DNA of 59,405 nt from Labilithrix sp. (GCA_019637195.1 JAHBWA010000043.1:1-59405); one strand, 5' to 3'. Counted from the first letter of the stretch, positions 25,061 to 33,911 are shown. Made by a program: numbers and translations. Notes: generated by a model from the sequence alone, not told the origin.

Positions 25061-26221
25061 ATGCGAACGCGCCGGGGCTCGAGGACCAAGCTGCTCGCGC
25101 TCGCGCTCGCGCCCGGCGCCGTGGTGGGGTGCGCCGTGACGTTCGCTCCGGGCGACTACGCAGGGGGCGCGGTCGACGCCGGCGCGGTCGACGCGCTGGC
25201 TGCGCCCGACGTGGTCGCCGGCGACGCCGGGGTCGCGCCCGACGGCGCGCCCGCCGCTGGCCGCCGCCTCCTCGTGATCGCCGGCGAGAAGGACGGCCCG
25301 GAGACGGCGACGAACGACGTGTGGCTCGCGTCGATCGACGACGACGGGGACATCGGCCCGTTCGAGGTGCTGCCGCCGGGGCTCTTCCGCGGCGCGCCGG
25401 TGACGGCGAGCGTCGCGAGCGGGCGCCTCTTCGTCGCGATGCGCGCGCTCGGGAGGTCCGTCGAGCACGTCGCGATCGCCGCGGGCGTCCTGACGTCCGC
25501 GTGGCAGGGGCAGGCGATCGAGCAGCCGCCGTTCGGAGGGTACGGTCAGGTGTTCTCCGGCTCGAGCCTGCTCGCGCTCGGCGGCGGCGGTGAGGTGATG
25601 ACCGACGACGGGGGGACGCAGTTCGTCTGGGACGACACGATCCGCGTCGCGCGCTTCGAGGACGGCGGCTTCGGCGCGCTCGAGCCGTCGCCGACGCGCC
25701 TCCCCCTCGGGATCCAGGGCATGACGATGGTGCCCTACGCGGGCTTCGTCTACCTCTTCGGCGGTGACAGCGCCGCGGGCGACCAGCGCTCCAGGGTGTA
25801 CGTCGCGCGGCTCGATCCGACCGCCGGCGTGGGTGAGCTCGAGGAGACGACGCGCGTGGTCAATCCGGCGACCAGTCAGCCGCACACGCCGTCGAGCCCC
25901 ATCCTGTGCGCGGGCGAGGGGCGCTTCGTCATCGCGGGAGGCACGAGCTCCGACATCGTCCTCTCGAGCACGATCGACGGCGCCGACGGCTCGCTCGGCC
26001 CGTGGCGAGCCGTGACGAAGCTCCCCGGGGCGCTCCGCGCGGCGGGGTGCGTCATCTACGACGACACGGTGCATCTCGTCGGCGGGTTCGGCGTCACCTC
26101 GCGCACCGACCGCATCATCCGTGCGCGCTTCGCCGCGGACGGGACGCTCGGCGAGTGGGAGCTTTCGTCAGGCGAGAAGCTGCCCGGCCCGAGGTCGGGG
26201 GTCATCGCGTTGACGTTCTGA
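25061..26221 (+). CDS. Kelch-like lipoprotein of the 'PGDY' pair (second)
   Basis: The product has 386 residues. The lipobox VVGC is followed by AVTFAPGDYA, closely matching the upstream paralogue, then an Asp/Ala/Gly linker and kelch-like blades (LFGGDSA, IAGGTS, LVGGFG). Its ATG begins 1 nt after the preceding stop, so the two are co-transcribed. The shared motif directly after the lipidated Cys suggests a common sorting or partner signal, which is inference. Confidence 0.78.
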   Translation: MRTRRGSRTKLLALALAPGAVVGCAVTFAPGDYAGGAVDAGAVDALAAPDVVAGDAGVAPDGAPAAGRRLLVIAGEKDGPETATNDVWLASIDDDGDIGPFEVLPPGLFRGAPVTASVASGRLFVAMRALGRSVEHVAIAAGVLTSAWQGQAIEQPPFGGYGQVFSGSSLLALGGGGEVMTDDGGTQFVWDDTIRVARFEDGGFGALEPSPTRLPLGIQGMTMVPYAGFVYLFGGDSAAGDQRSRVYVARLDPTAGVGELEETTRVVNPATSQPHTPSSPILCAGEGRFVIAGGTSSDIVLSSTIDGADGSLGPWRAVTKLPGALRAAGCVIYDDTVHLVGGFGVTSRTDRIIRARFAADGTLGEWELSSGEKLPGPRSGVIALTF

Positions 26222-26285
26222 TGACACTTCTGCGGCGCTCGTTCGCCCACCACTAAACCGCTCGCGGTCGACGCGTTCGGAGGAG

Positions 26286-26291
26286 TACGAT
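26286..26291 (+). promoter_or_regulatory. Candidate leaderless -10 element (TACGAT)
   Basis: TACGAT ends 7 nt before ATG 26299. A purine stretch (GGAGGAG) overlaps the hexamer's 5' side but is too far from the ATG to be a normal ribosome site. Confidence 0.45.
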
Positions 26292-26298
26292 CGTCTCG

Positions 26299-27999
26299 AT
26301 GGTCGGTGCGCCCTCTACGGTGGGGGGACAGCTTGGTCGCTACGAGCTCCACGGCGCGATCGCGCGTGGCGGCATGGCGACCGTCTACGTCGCGCGGATG
26401 AGCGGCGCGGTCGGCTTCACGCGGACCGTCGCGGTGAAGCGGCTCCACCCGCACCTCTCCGCCGATCCGGCGTTCGCCGGGATGTTCGTCGACGAGGCGC
26501 GCCTCGCCGCTCGCATCCGGCATCCGAACGTCGTCGACACGCTCGACGTCGTGTTCGAAAACGACGAGCTGTTCCTCGTCATGGCGTTCGTGCTCGGCGA
26601 GACCCTCTCGAAGATGGTCCGCGCGGCCACCGCGCAGTCGCTGCGCCTCCCCGCGAACGTCGTGTCGAGCATCGTCATCGGCGCGCTCGAAGGTCTGCAC
26701 GCCGCGCACGAGGCGACCGACGAACAGGGACACCCGCTCGGCATCGTGCATCGAGACGTCTCTCCGCAGAACATCCTCGTCGCCCGCGACGGCGTCACGC
26801 GCGTGATCGACTTCGGCGTCGCGAAGGCCGCCGGCCGGATCCAAGAGACCGAAGGCGGCGAGCTCAAGGGCAAGCTGGCGTACATGGCGCCGGAGCAGCT
26901 CACGCGCCGCACGGTCGATCGGCGATGCGACGTCTTCGCGATGGGGGTCGTCCTCTGGGAGGCGCTCACCGGACGTCGTCTCTTCGCCGGTGACGACGCC
27001 GCCAGCACGCTCTACGCGGTCCTCAACGAGCCGATCGCGCTCCCGAGCTCGGTGTGCCCCGATCTGCCGCTCTCGCTCGACGGCGTCGTGCTTCGCGCGC
27101 TCCAGCGCGATCCGGTCATGCGCTTCGCGACCGCGCGCGACATGGCCTTCGCGGTCGAGCAGGCGTGCCCGCCGGCCTCGGCCCGTCAGGTCGGCGAGTG
27201 GGTCGAGGCGCTCGCCGCCGACGCGCTCCGCATCCGCTCCGACATCGTGCGGGCCGTCGAGCAGGCGACCTCGCCGGGCGCCATGCACCCACACGGCGCG
27301 TCCGACGATCTCGCGTCGCGCGGGCCGGGCTCGGGCGCGCACACCTTCGCGAGCCAGTCGCGCGTCGCGACCGGCTCGCACCCGAGCATGACCGGCCTGT
27401 CGACCGGTTCGGCGGTGTCCTCCGTCTCCGGCACGATCTCCGGCACGGTGGGGACGAGCGGCGTGACGGGCAGCGGTTACGCCGATCCGTCGCTCGCGAC
27501 GCGCGTGGCGCCGCTCGAGCAGGAGCGGCGGCTCCCCGTATCGGCCGTGCTCGCGATCTGCTCCGTGATGGCGCTCATGCTCGCGACCGGGCTCGTCGCC
27601 GGGATCAAGGCCCTCGCGCAACGTCGCGCGGTCGCGGCCGACGTCGCCACGGCGGCCTCCGCGACGCCGCCGCCAGGCGTGGCGGAGCCGGCGCCGACCC
27701 CGCCACCTCCTGCGGCTGCCCCGCCGCCGGCCGTGCCCGAGGCGCCGCCCGCGGCGACGACCGAGGTGCCGCCCGCGATCGCCGTCGCGCCGGAGCCGAC
27801 GCCCGCGGTCGAGCCGGCGGCCACCGGCTCGGAGGCGCGCGCGGCGAAGCCCGCCGCGGCACCTCACGCGTCCACGCGGACGCCGACGTCCTCGCGGGAG
27901 TCGCCGTCGGCGCCGAAGCCTTCGACCGACTGCGAGAACCCGTTCACGATCGACGCGACCGGCGTCAAGCGACCGAAGCCGCAGTGCTTTGGACGCTGA
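26299..27999 (+). CDS. Transmembrane Ser/Thr protein kinase with a Pro/Ala-rich exterior
   Basis: The product has 566 residues. The kinase domain has ARGGMATVY, VAVKRL, the HRDVSPQN loop common in myxobacterial kinases, DFGVAK and APEQ. A Ser/Thr/Gly linker (VSGTISGTVGTSGVTG) precedes one membrane helix (VLAICSVMALMLATGLVAGI). The exterior is a long Pro/Ala-rich stalk ending in a short Cys-containing tail (CENPFTIDATGVKRPK, then QCF). The paired Cys tail could be a disulfide-closed recognition element. It precedes PEGA-like and pseudokinase genes on the same strand. Confidence 0.9.
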   Translation: MVGAPSTVGGQLGRYELHGAIARGGMATVYVARMSGAVGFTRTVAVKRLHPHLSADPAFAGMFVDEARLAARIRHPNVVDTLDVVFENDELFLVMAFVLGETLSKMVRAATAQSLRLPANVVSSIVIGALEGLHAAHEATDEQGHPLGIVHRDVSPQNILVARDGVTRVIDFGVAKAAGRIQETEGGELKGKLAYMAPEQLTRRTVDRRCDVFAMGVVLWEALTGRRLFAGDDAASTLYAVLNEPIALPSSVCPDLPLSLDGVVLRALQRDPVMRFATARDMAFAVEQACPPASARQVGEWVEALAADALRIRSDIVRAVEQATSPGAMHPHGASDDLASRGPGSGAHTFASQSRVATGSHPSMTGLSTGSAVSSVSGTISGTVGTSGVTGSGYADPSLATRVAPLEQERRLPVSAVLAICSVMALMLATGLVAGIKALAQRRAVAADVATAASATPPPGVAEPAPTPPPPAAAPPPAVPEAPPAATTEVPPAIAVAPEPTPAVEPAATGSEARAAKPAAAPHASTRTPTSSRESPSAPKPSTDCENPFTIDATGVKRPKPQCFGR

Positions 28000-28144
28000 C
28001 GCGGTCCTGCTTTGGTCCTACCTCGATCCTGAGCCGGCACGCCTGCCGCTTCGAGCGGGCCCGACCGAGCGCGTCGCCGTCGGCGACCACGCGTCGAGCT
28101 CGCGCGGCGAGCGCGAGTTTCGGCCACCGGGAGCCACGTTGCCG

Positions 28145-28150
28145 TATATT
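28145..28150 (+). promoter_or_regulatory. Candidate leaderless -10 element (TATATT)
   Basis: TATATT ends 8 nt before ATG 28159 and is the most canonical -10 of the set. The 8 nt between include GAGG, which could also serve as a very close ribosome site. Confidence 0.5.
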
Positions 28151-28158
28151 GAGGTGCG

Positions 28159-28980
28159 ATGCTCTCCCGTGCCCGCGCGCTGCCCATGGCCCTCGTGGCG
28201 GTTGGGGCCTCGGTCGCCGCGCCCAGCCCTGCGAGGGCGGACGACTCGTCGTGCATCCAGTCCTACGAGCAGACCCAGACGTTGCGACGGGCCGGCAAGC
28301 TTCGCGAGGCGCGCTCGGAGGCGGCGAAGTGCGCGAGCGAGTCGTGCCCGGCCGTCCTCGTGCGCGACTGCACGAAGTGGCTCGCCGAGCTCGACCAGAG
28401 CATCCCCACCGTCGTCTTCGACGTGAAGAGCGCGGCGGGCGAGGAGCTCACGAACGTCCGCGTCATGGTCGACGAGAAGCTGCTCCTCGAGCAGCTCGAC
28501 GGCAAGAGCGTCGCCCTCGACGTCGGCCCGCACACGTTCCGCTTCGAGTCGACGGACGGCAAGGGGCTCCCCGCCGAGCAGACGACCGTGATCCACGAAG
28601 GCACGAAGAACCGGACGATCGCCGTCACCCTCGCGTCGCCGGGGGCTGTGTCGCCGGTTCGGGCGTCGCCCTCGCGGCCCGTCCCGATCACGAGCTGGGT
28701 CTTCGGCGGCGCCGCGCTCGCGTCGCTCGGCGTGGGCACCGTGTTCGCGCTCCGCGGCTCGTCGAAGGAGAGCGACCTCGAGGCCTGCAAGCCGGCGTGC
28801 GGCGCGGCCGCGGTGAACGACGTGTCGACGACGTACGCGCTCGCCGACGTCCTCCTGACCGCCGGCGTCGTCTCGGCGATCGCCGCCGTCGCCATCTTCG
28901 TCACCCGGCCGGAGGTCCCTCCGCAGGCGGCGGCGACGGCGAGCCTCGTCCGCCGGCGCGGCCTCGCCTTCGAGTTTTGA
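28159..28980 (+). CDS. Secreted/anchored PEGA-like protein
   Basis: The product has 273 residues. A signal peptide ending ARADD is followed by a Cys-paired helical segment (SYEQTQTLRRAGKLREARSE, then CASESCPAVLVRDC). A PEGA-like beta region follows (VVFDVKSAAGEELTNVRVMV, LDVGPHTFRFES). Near the C-terminus are two membrane helices flanking a Cys pair (CKPACGAAA). This layout is common in Myxococcota and often sits beside Ser/Thr kinases, as here. The function is unknown. Confidence 0.75.
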   Translation: MLSRARALPMALVAVGASVAAPSPARADDSSCIQSYEQTQTLRRAGKLREARSEAAKCASESCPAVLVRDCTKWLAELDQSIPTVVFDVKSAAGEELTNVRVMVDEKLLLEQLDGKSVALDVGPHTFRFESTDGKGLPAEQTTVIHEGTKNRTIAVTLASPGAVSPVRASPSRPVPITSWVFGGAALASLGVGTVFALRGSSKESDLEACKPACGAAAVNDVSTTYALADVLLTAGVVSAIAAVAIFVTRPEVPPQAAATASLVRRRGLAFEF

Positions 28981-29021
28981 GCGATGTCGAGCGGAGCCGC
29001 ATCGCGGGAAGGGCCACGACG

Positions 29022-30401
29022 ATGACGATGACCATCGGTGCTCACCCCGCGCTCCAGGGCTTTCAGATCCTCCAGGAGCTCTCGACCGAGCGGGGCAACA
29101 AGGTGTTCCTCGCCCGCAGCAAGAGCGGGAGCGTCGTCGCCGTCCGGGTGCTGGCGGCGCGAGCGCTCTCGGACGAGGCGACGTCGGCGCTGTCGAAGGA
29201 GGCCTCGCTCGGCGCGCGCCTCACGCACGACGCGATCCTCCAGACGCGCTCGATGGTGCTCGAGGAGGACTTCGCCGCGGTCGTGACGGAGTTCGTGCCG
29301 GGCGTCTCCCTCCAGCGGCTGCTCCGCTTCGCGACGGGGCGCGGCGTGCGGCTCCCGGACGTCTGCGCCTGGTACATCCTGGAGCGCGTGCTCTCGGCGC
29401 TCGCGTCGGCGCACGCGCAGAAGGACGCGTCGGGCGGCGGAGCGCCGGTGCTGCATCGCGGCGTGTCGCCGTCGAGCGTCGTCGTCGGCTGGGACGGCAC
29501 GGTGAAGATCGGCGACTTCGGCCTCGTGCGGATGAGGCAGATCGTGTCGCCCGGGGCCTCCGGCGCGCCCGCCGAAAAGGACCTCCCGGCGGTGATGGCG
29601 CCGGAGGAGGCGCGCGGCGACGAGCCCGACGCGCGCGGCGACGTCTTCTGCGCGGCGCTGCTCGCGGTGCGCCTCGCGACCGGTCGCACGCCGTACGCGC
29701 GCTTCCGCGAGTCGCGCTCGGAGATGACGCTCGCGATGTCCGAGGGCAACGTCACCCGGCTCGCGCAGACGCGGCCCGATCTCGCGAAGGGGCTCTCGAG
29801 CGCGATCGACGCCGCGCTCGAGCCGGATCGTGACAAGCGCACGACGACCGCCGAAGAGCTCCTCGCGGCGCTGCGCGCCGCCGCCGACGTCGCGCGCGGC
29901 AAAGCGGCGCTCGCCAAGCTCGTCGGGCGATGGCGCGAGGCGCTGGAGACCTCGGTCACGCCGTGGGAGCGTCGCGCCTCGATCCCCGACGACGTGCCCG
30001 AGGAGGAGACGGGCCTGATGAAGGCCGGGACGCTGGCGCTCGCGACGCCCGACGAGCGGCCGAGCGACGGCGCGCTCGTCAGCGCCGCCGACGTGCCCGA
30101 CGAGCCGTGGAAGAAGGACCAGGTCCCCGCCGAGGAGGTCGCGCTCACGCCGACGGACCCTGTCGCGAGCCTCTCGCGCCTCGGGTCGATGGCGCCGGAC
30201 GCTCTCGTCATGCCGCTCCCCGCCATGCGGATCACGATGCCGGAGCTGCCGACCTACGGCGGCCCGGCCGTCAACGTGGCGCTCCCGCCGCCGAAGCGCG
30301 GGATCTTCACCGGCGGCGTGGCCGCGGCGGTCATCGCGACGATGTTCGTCGTGCTCCTCGGCGGAGCGTACATGCTGTTTCGGTGGCTGCTCGGCGGTTG
30401 A
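29022..30401 (+). CDS. Membrane-anchored pseudokinase
   Basis: The product has about 459 residues with a kinase-like fold in which key residues are changed. The Gly-rich loop reads ELSTERGNKVF, the ATP lysine is Arg (VAVRVL), the catalytic loop reads HRGVSPSS (Asp to Gly, Asn to Ser), while DFG and MAPEE are kept. Phosphotransfer is therefore unlikely. A long acidic linker and one C-terminal membrane helix (VAAAVIATMFVVLLGGAYML) follow. ATG 29022 has GGGAAGGG 8 nt upstream. It starts 41 nt after the PEGA-like gene, so they are probably co-transcribed. Confidence 0.85.
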   Translation: MTMTIGAHPALQGFQILQELSTERGNKVFLARSKSGSVVAVRVLAARALSDEATSALSKEASLGARLTHDAILQTRSMVLEEDFAAVVTEFVPGVSLQRLLRFATGRGVRLPDVCAWYILERVLSALASAHAQKDASGGGAPVLHRGVSPSSVVVGWDGTVKIGDFGLVRMRQIVSPGASGAPAEKDLPAVMAPEEARGDEPDARGDVFCAALLAVRLATGRTPYARFRESRSEMTLAMSEGNVTRLAQTRPDLAKGLSSAIDAALEPDRDKRTTTAEELLAALRAAADVARGKAALAKLVGRWREALETSVTPWERRASIPDDVPEEETGLMKAGTLALATPDERPSDGALVSAADVPDEPWKKDQVPAEEVALTPTDPVASLSRLGSMAPDALVMPLPAMRITMPELPTYGGPAVNVALPPPKRGIFTGGVAAAVIATMFVVLLGGAYMLFRWLLGG

Positions 30402-30515
30402 CGAGCCGCGCTCCGCCGCCCCCGGCGCGAGCGCGCGGAGCGAGCGTCGCTGCGATCGGCGTCTCTCCGCGCGCGATCGCGCGCCCAAATCGCTGCAGGG
30501 CGTCGCTGCGTCGGG

Positions 30516-30521
30516 TAGGCT
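30516..30521 (+). promoter_or_regulatory. Candidate leaderless -10 element (TAGGCT)
   Basis: TAGGCT ends 8 nt before GTG 30530, which begins the signal peptide of the outer-membrane protein. There is no Shine-Dalgarno sequence. Confidence 0.45.
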
Positions 30522-30529
30522 CGCAGCGC

Positions 30530-31309
30530 GTGTTCGTGAGCTTCCCGACGCGGCTTCGCGGCTCGTGCTGCCTCTTCTTCGTCGCCATCGTCGTCAGCGC
30601 GGTGTTCTGGCCCACGGACGCGCAGGCGATCCGCCCGTTCATCACCGACGACGCGCACACGGTCGGCGAGGGGCACCTCCAGATCGAGACGTACTGGCGC
30701 CGCGACCGCCAGAGCTTCCAGCACTGGGTGCTCCCGGCGATCGGCCCGACGCACTGGCTCGAGCTGACGCTGGGCGGAGTGCACGGCGTCGCGCCGCTCG
30801 GCGAGCGCCCCGAGCGCCCCCGCTACGCGCTCGGCGGGCCGATCGCGCAGGGGAAGTTCCTCCTCCGCGACGCGGTCCCCAACGAGCTACCCGGCGTGGG
30901 CATCGTGGTCGGGGGCGTGACGCCGGGGGGGCGCGGCGGCTTCGAGGCGCCGGGATGGAGCGGCTTCAGCTACCTCGCGGTGACCCAGGCGTTCTTCAAA
31001 GAGGACGATCTGCTCATCCACGGCAACGTCGGCGTCTCCACCATCTCCGCGCCGGGGCTCGATCCCGCGAAGGTCACCTGGGGCATCGGCACTCAGGTCG
31101 AGACGCTGTTCGACTTCCACCTGATCGGCGAAGTCTTCTCCGGCGATCCGTACGCCGTGCGGGCGGGAGGCGCGTACCAGACCGGCTTCCGCCAGATCTT
31201 CAACGACCACATCCAGCTCGATTTCACGTTCGGCGGCGGCCTCTGGGGCGCGATCCTGCCGGTGTGGTTCTCCAGCGGCGTCCGGATCGTGAGCCACGAT
31301 CTCTGGTGA
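30530..31309 (+). CDS. Putative outer-membrane beta-barrel protein
   Basis: The product has 259 residues. A signal peptide (CCLFFVAIVVSAVFWP) precedes RPFITDDAHTVGEGHLQIE, an opening shared with many predicted outer-membrane transport or assembly barrels. The rest alternates short amphipathic strands and Gly-rich turns and ends with an aromatic residue (Trp), as barrel proteins often do. The cargo is unknown. GTG 30530 gives the complete signal peptide and fits the upstream -10. Confidence 0.7.
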   Translation: MFVSFPTRLRGSCCLFFVAIVVSAVFWPTDAQAIRPFITDDAHTVGEGHLQIETYWRRDRQSFQHWVLPAIGPTHWLELTLGGVHGVAPLGERPERPRYALGGPIAQGKFLLRDAVPNELPGVGIVVGGVTPGGRGGFEAPGWSGFSYLAVTQAFFKEDDLLIHGNVGVSTISAPGLDPAKVTWGIGTQVETLFDFHLIGEVFSGDPYAVRAGGAYQTGFRQIFNDHIQLDFTFGGGLWGAILPVWFSSGVRIVSHDLW

Positions 31310-31365
31310 CGAGGCACCGCGGCGCGGCGACGTGTCGCCGCCGCGCACGGTGGCGGTCCGTGGAC

Positions 31366-31565
31366 GTGCTCCGCGTCGCCGGGCGGACGTCAGCCGGTCC
31401 GCGTCGCCGGGCGGACGCCAGCCGGTCTGCGTCCGCCGGGCAGAGGTCAGGCGGTCCGCGTCCGCCGGGCGGACGTCAGCAGCCGGTCCGCGTCCGCCGG
31501 GCGGACGTCAGGCGGTCTGCGGCCGCCGGCAGAGGTCAGGCGGTCCGCGTCGCCGGGCAGTTGCA
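31366..31565. repeat. Minisatellite of 28-32 bp units running into the metallothionein gene
   Basis: Units beginning GGTCCGCGTC or GGTCTGCG start at about 31396, 31424, 31453, 31485, 31514 and 31542, with a diverged first copy near 31366. The core is CGCCGGGCGGACGTCAG with variants. The last unit overlaps the 3' end and stop codon of the minus-strand metallothionein gene, so its C-terminal residues are encoded by repeat DNA. Confidence 0.8.
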
Positions 31566-31712
31566 GCTCGGCGGGCACGCGCAGGCAGGTCCGCAGGTGC
31601 ACGTCGGACCGCAGCAACACTCGCCCGCCTTCGGGGGCAGCCTGCCGGCGCAGGTGCAGCTTCCGCTCGGACACGACTTGCAGCCACACGCCTTCTTCGA
31701 GGGATCGGTCAT
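31536..31712 (-). CDS. Metallothionein-like cysteine-rich protein
   Basis: The product has 58 residues with 14 cysteines, mostly as CXC and CC clusters (ACGCKSC, GSCTC, ECCCGPTCTCGPACAC, SCNC). There are no aromatic residues. This is the composition of a metal-thiolate cluster protein that binds Zn, Cu or Cd in the cytoplasm. ATG 31712 has AAGGAGA 7 nt upstream; the longer in-frame extension is not Cys-rich and is rejected. The last five residues (ATRTA) come from the adjacent minisatellite. Confidence 0.8.
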   Translation of the reverse strand: MTDPSKKACGCKSCPSGSCTCAGRLPPKAGECCCGPTCTCGPACACPPSCNCPATRTA

Positions 31713-31900
31713 CGCTCTGTCTCCTTCGATCGAGAGAGACGTTGGGACAGCCACGATCTTACACCCGAGGACGACGGCTGCATGCTCGAGCTCGCGCTCG
31801 CGGCGGCGCGCCTCGGGTGGCGACGCGTCCCACATCCACACATCGATCCGCGCCGCGAAGTTGGTCCTCGACGGCCGACTCGTTTACGCCCGGTGAGGCC

Positions 31901-32332
31901 ATGATGGACGCTCGCCACGACCTCGTTCGAACCGCGGAGAGCTACGACGCGCCGCCGCCGCGCGATCGACTGCCCACGCTCCCCGAGGACCTCTCCGAGT
32001 ATGCCTGGATCCACACCGGCCCGCCGAGCTGGTCCGACGGCGACGGCGGAGCGATCGCGGCCGCGCAGCCCGCGTCGAGCGCGCGCGGCGACGTGGCCGG
32101 CGCGCCGCTCGTCGACTTCTGGCACTGCGACGTCCCCAAGGTCGTGGCGTACGTCGAGTCCGTCGCCGATCCGTGCGAGGCGCGGGTCCTCGAGCTCCTC
32201 GACGGCCGTGCGACGATCGGCGTGCTGCTCGAGACCTCGGGCCTGGCGCTCCCCGACCTGCTCGGGCCGCTCGGCGAGCTCTACGCGCGCGGCGTCGTCG
32301 CGCTCGATCGCTCGCAGCGCCTCGCGCGCTGA
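31901..32332 (+). CDS. Hypothetical protein, 143 residues
   Basis: Residues 1-65 are Pro/Asp-rich and probably unstructured. Residues 70-140 form helices (PKVVAYVESVADPCEARVLE, TIGVLLETSGLALPDLLGPL, ELYARGVVAL) that resemble a small winged-helix/PqqD-like segment, in which a group of residues reads out 'TIGVLLE...LGPLGELYARGVV'. GTGAGG precedes the ATG. No family is claimed. Confidence 0.55.
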   Translation: MMDARHDLVRTAESYDAPPPRDRLPTLPEDLSEYAWIHTGPPSWSDGDGGAIAAAQPASSARGDVAGAPLVDFWHCDVPKVVAYVESVADPCEARVLELLDGRATIGVLLETSGLALPDLLGPLGELYARGVVALDRSQRLAR

Positions 32333-32359
32333 AGGCCGCCGCGCGCTTCGACCGCGGCG

Positions 32360-32890
32360 CTACCCGGACGGGAGCGAGGCGCCGTGCAGGAACCGCGCGT
32401 AGCCGATCTCGGACGCGTTCTTCATCAGCTCGAGGTTGACCCACGCCACGATGTCTCCGAAGGGGCGCTCGCTGACGGGCCAGCGAGCGCGCTCGTGCGA
32501 CCGCAGATCCTCGTCCGTGAGCTCCTCGATCGCGGCGCGCCACTCGCCGTGCAGTCGCTCGATCCACGCCCGCGCGCGCTCCGCGTCGCCCGGCCAGGAC
32601 ACGTCCTCGCGCGTGAGGGTCGCGGCGCCGAACGAGTGATCGATCACCGTCGACCACCAGAAGCCGATGTGCCAGGTCAGCCATGCGATGCTCGGCGGGC
32701 CGAGGTCGTAGCCCTCGTGATCGGGCCAGTCGGGCAGCCACTTCCCGTCCGCGTCTTCTCGAACATGCAGGCCCTTGGCGGCCGGTCGCCACATGCAATG
32801 CTCGGTCGTGAGCCCGTCGAGGTGGAAGCTCGTCAGGGCCCACGCCGTCTCGAGCTGCCGCAAGAGGCAGTCGCGGTTCTCGTTCGCCAT
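32360..32890 (-). CDS. DinB-like four-helix metal-binding protein
   Basis: The product has 176 residues. Four helices and a His pattern match the DinB/YfiT superfamily: LTTEHCMWRP, AWLTWHIGFWWSTVIDHSF, and a last conserved segment LELMKNASEIGYARFL where the third ligand His is not obvious. Members are thiol-dependent transferases or of unknown function. It follows the DNA methyltransferase gene by 73 nt on the same strand. Confidence 0.75.
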   Translation of the reverse strand: MANENRDCLLRQLETAWALTSFHLDGLTTEHCMWRPAAKGLHVREDADGKWLPDWPDHEGYDLGPPSIAWLTWHIGFWWSTVIDHSFGAATLTREDVSWPGDAERARAWIERLHGEWRAAIEELTDEDLRSHERARWPVSERPFGDIVAWVNLELMKNASEIGYARFLHGASLPSG

Positions 32891-32963
32891 CGGTTCGATG
32901 CGCTCGCACAGACGCGCGATCGCGTCAAACCGGGGCGCCGGCCGAGCGTCGAGGCGTCCGCGA

Positions 32964-33911
32964 TCAGCGCGCCGAGCACTGCGGATGCGCGAGACGCTCG
33001 CGGATCGCCTCGACGTGCGCCGCGTCGCGCTCGAAGCCGAGGTAGCGCCGTCGGAGCTCCCTGGCGGCCACGAGCGTCGTTCCGCTCCCCGCGAACGGAT
33101 CGAGCACGTTGTGCCCGGGGGCGGTCGTCAGCTCGATGAGCGCCTTCATGAGACGAACTGGCTTCTGGTTCGGGTGCAGGCCTCCCTCGCGCGGCTCGAG
33201 ACCGCACTGGATCACGTTGTCGACGTGATCGAAGTAGCGCGCGAACGCCTCCTGGTTGTACGCGCCGACGGCGTGCTCGATCACGTTGTCGGCGATCGTG
33301 ACGCGGTAGGGCTTGAAGCACCAGATGATCGGCTCGAAGGTCGGCCGGAGGTTCCCGAGTCGCCAGCCGGCCCATCGCCGGGCGCGCGCGGCGTCGCCGC
33401 GCCGCTCGAAGACGATGCTGAGCCGCTGCGCGCGATGCACCGCTTGAGGCCGGAGCCACGCGAGCATGTCGCGGAAGTTGAAGCCGGCGTCCTCGAGGGC
33501 GGTCACGCACCGGGGCGCGTAGCGCCGGCCGGCGAAGACGACGGCGGAGCCCCCCGGCTTCAGCACGCGCAGCCACTCGCGCGCCCACGTCGCGCACCAC
33601 GCGTAATACTCGCGAGGGATGTTGCCGTCCGCCTCGGACCAGCCGTTGATCGGCTTGCCGCGTCGCTTGAAGACCGCCCCGGCGCGCCCTTGCGCGGGGC
33701 TCTGGCCGAGGAGCGCCGAGTTGGTGTTGTCGTGCAGGACGTCCCACGCGTCGGCGCCGATCCCGTAGGGGATGTCGCTGAGGACGAGGTGCACCGACTC
33801 GTCGGGCAGATCGCGGATCAGCTCCACGCAGTCGCCCGCGACGTGCCCTGGTCCCTCCGGACCGAAGCGGTCGTCGGGGGAGCACGAGGTGGGCGGTTCC
33901 GCGTCGGCCAT
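32964..33911 (-). CDS. Beta-class DNA methyltransferase (N6-adenine or N4-cytosine)
   Basis: The product has 315 residues. The catalytic motif is SDIPYG (residues 45-50), followed by a long variable target-recognition region (about 90-240), then the SAM motif DPFAGSGTT near residue 268. This order (IV, TRD, I) is the beta class. No restriction endonuclease is adjacent, so it looks like an orphan. It starts 26 nt after the UvrA-like gene and may be in one transcript with it. The specificity cannot be read from sequence. Confidence 0.85.
   Translation of the reverse strand: MADAEPPTSCSPDDRFGPEGPGHVAGDCVELIRDLPDESVHLVLSDIPYGIGADAWDVLHDNTNSALLGQSPAQGRAGAVFKRRGKPINGWSEADGNIPREYYAWCATWAREWLRVLKPGGSAVVFAGRRYAPRCVTALEDAGFNFRDMLAWLRPQAVHRAQRLSIVFERRGDAARARRWAGWRLGNLRPTFEPIIWCFKPYRVTIADNVIEHAVGAYNQEAFARYFDHVDNVIQCGLEPREGGLHPNQKPVRLMKALIELTTAPGHNVLDPFAGSGTTLVAARELRRRYLGFERDAAHVEAIRERLAHPQCSAR

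Noticed and set aside
31396..31565. Repeat array considered as CRISPR
   Set aside because: Units are 28-32 bp, contiguous and degenerate, with no unique spacers and no cas genes nearby.
31713..31841. 43-residue N-terminal extension of the metallothionein
   Set aside because: It contains only one Cys and no metal-binding pattern, and the ATG at 31712 has a strong AAGGAGA site.
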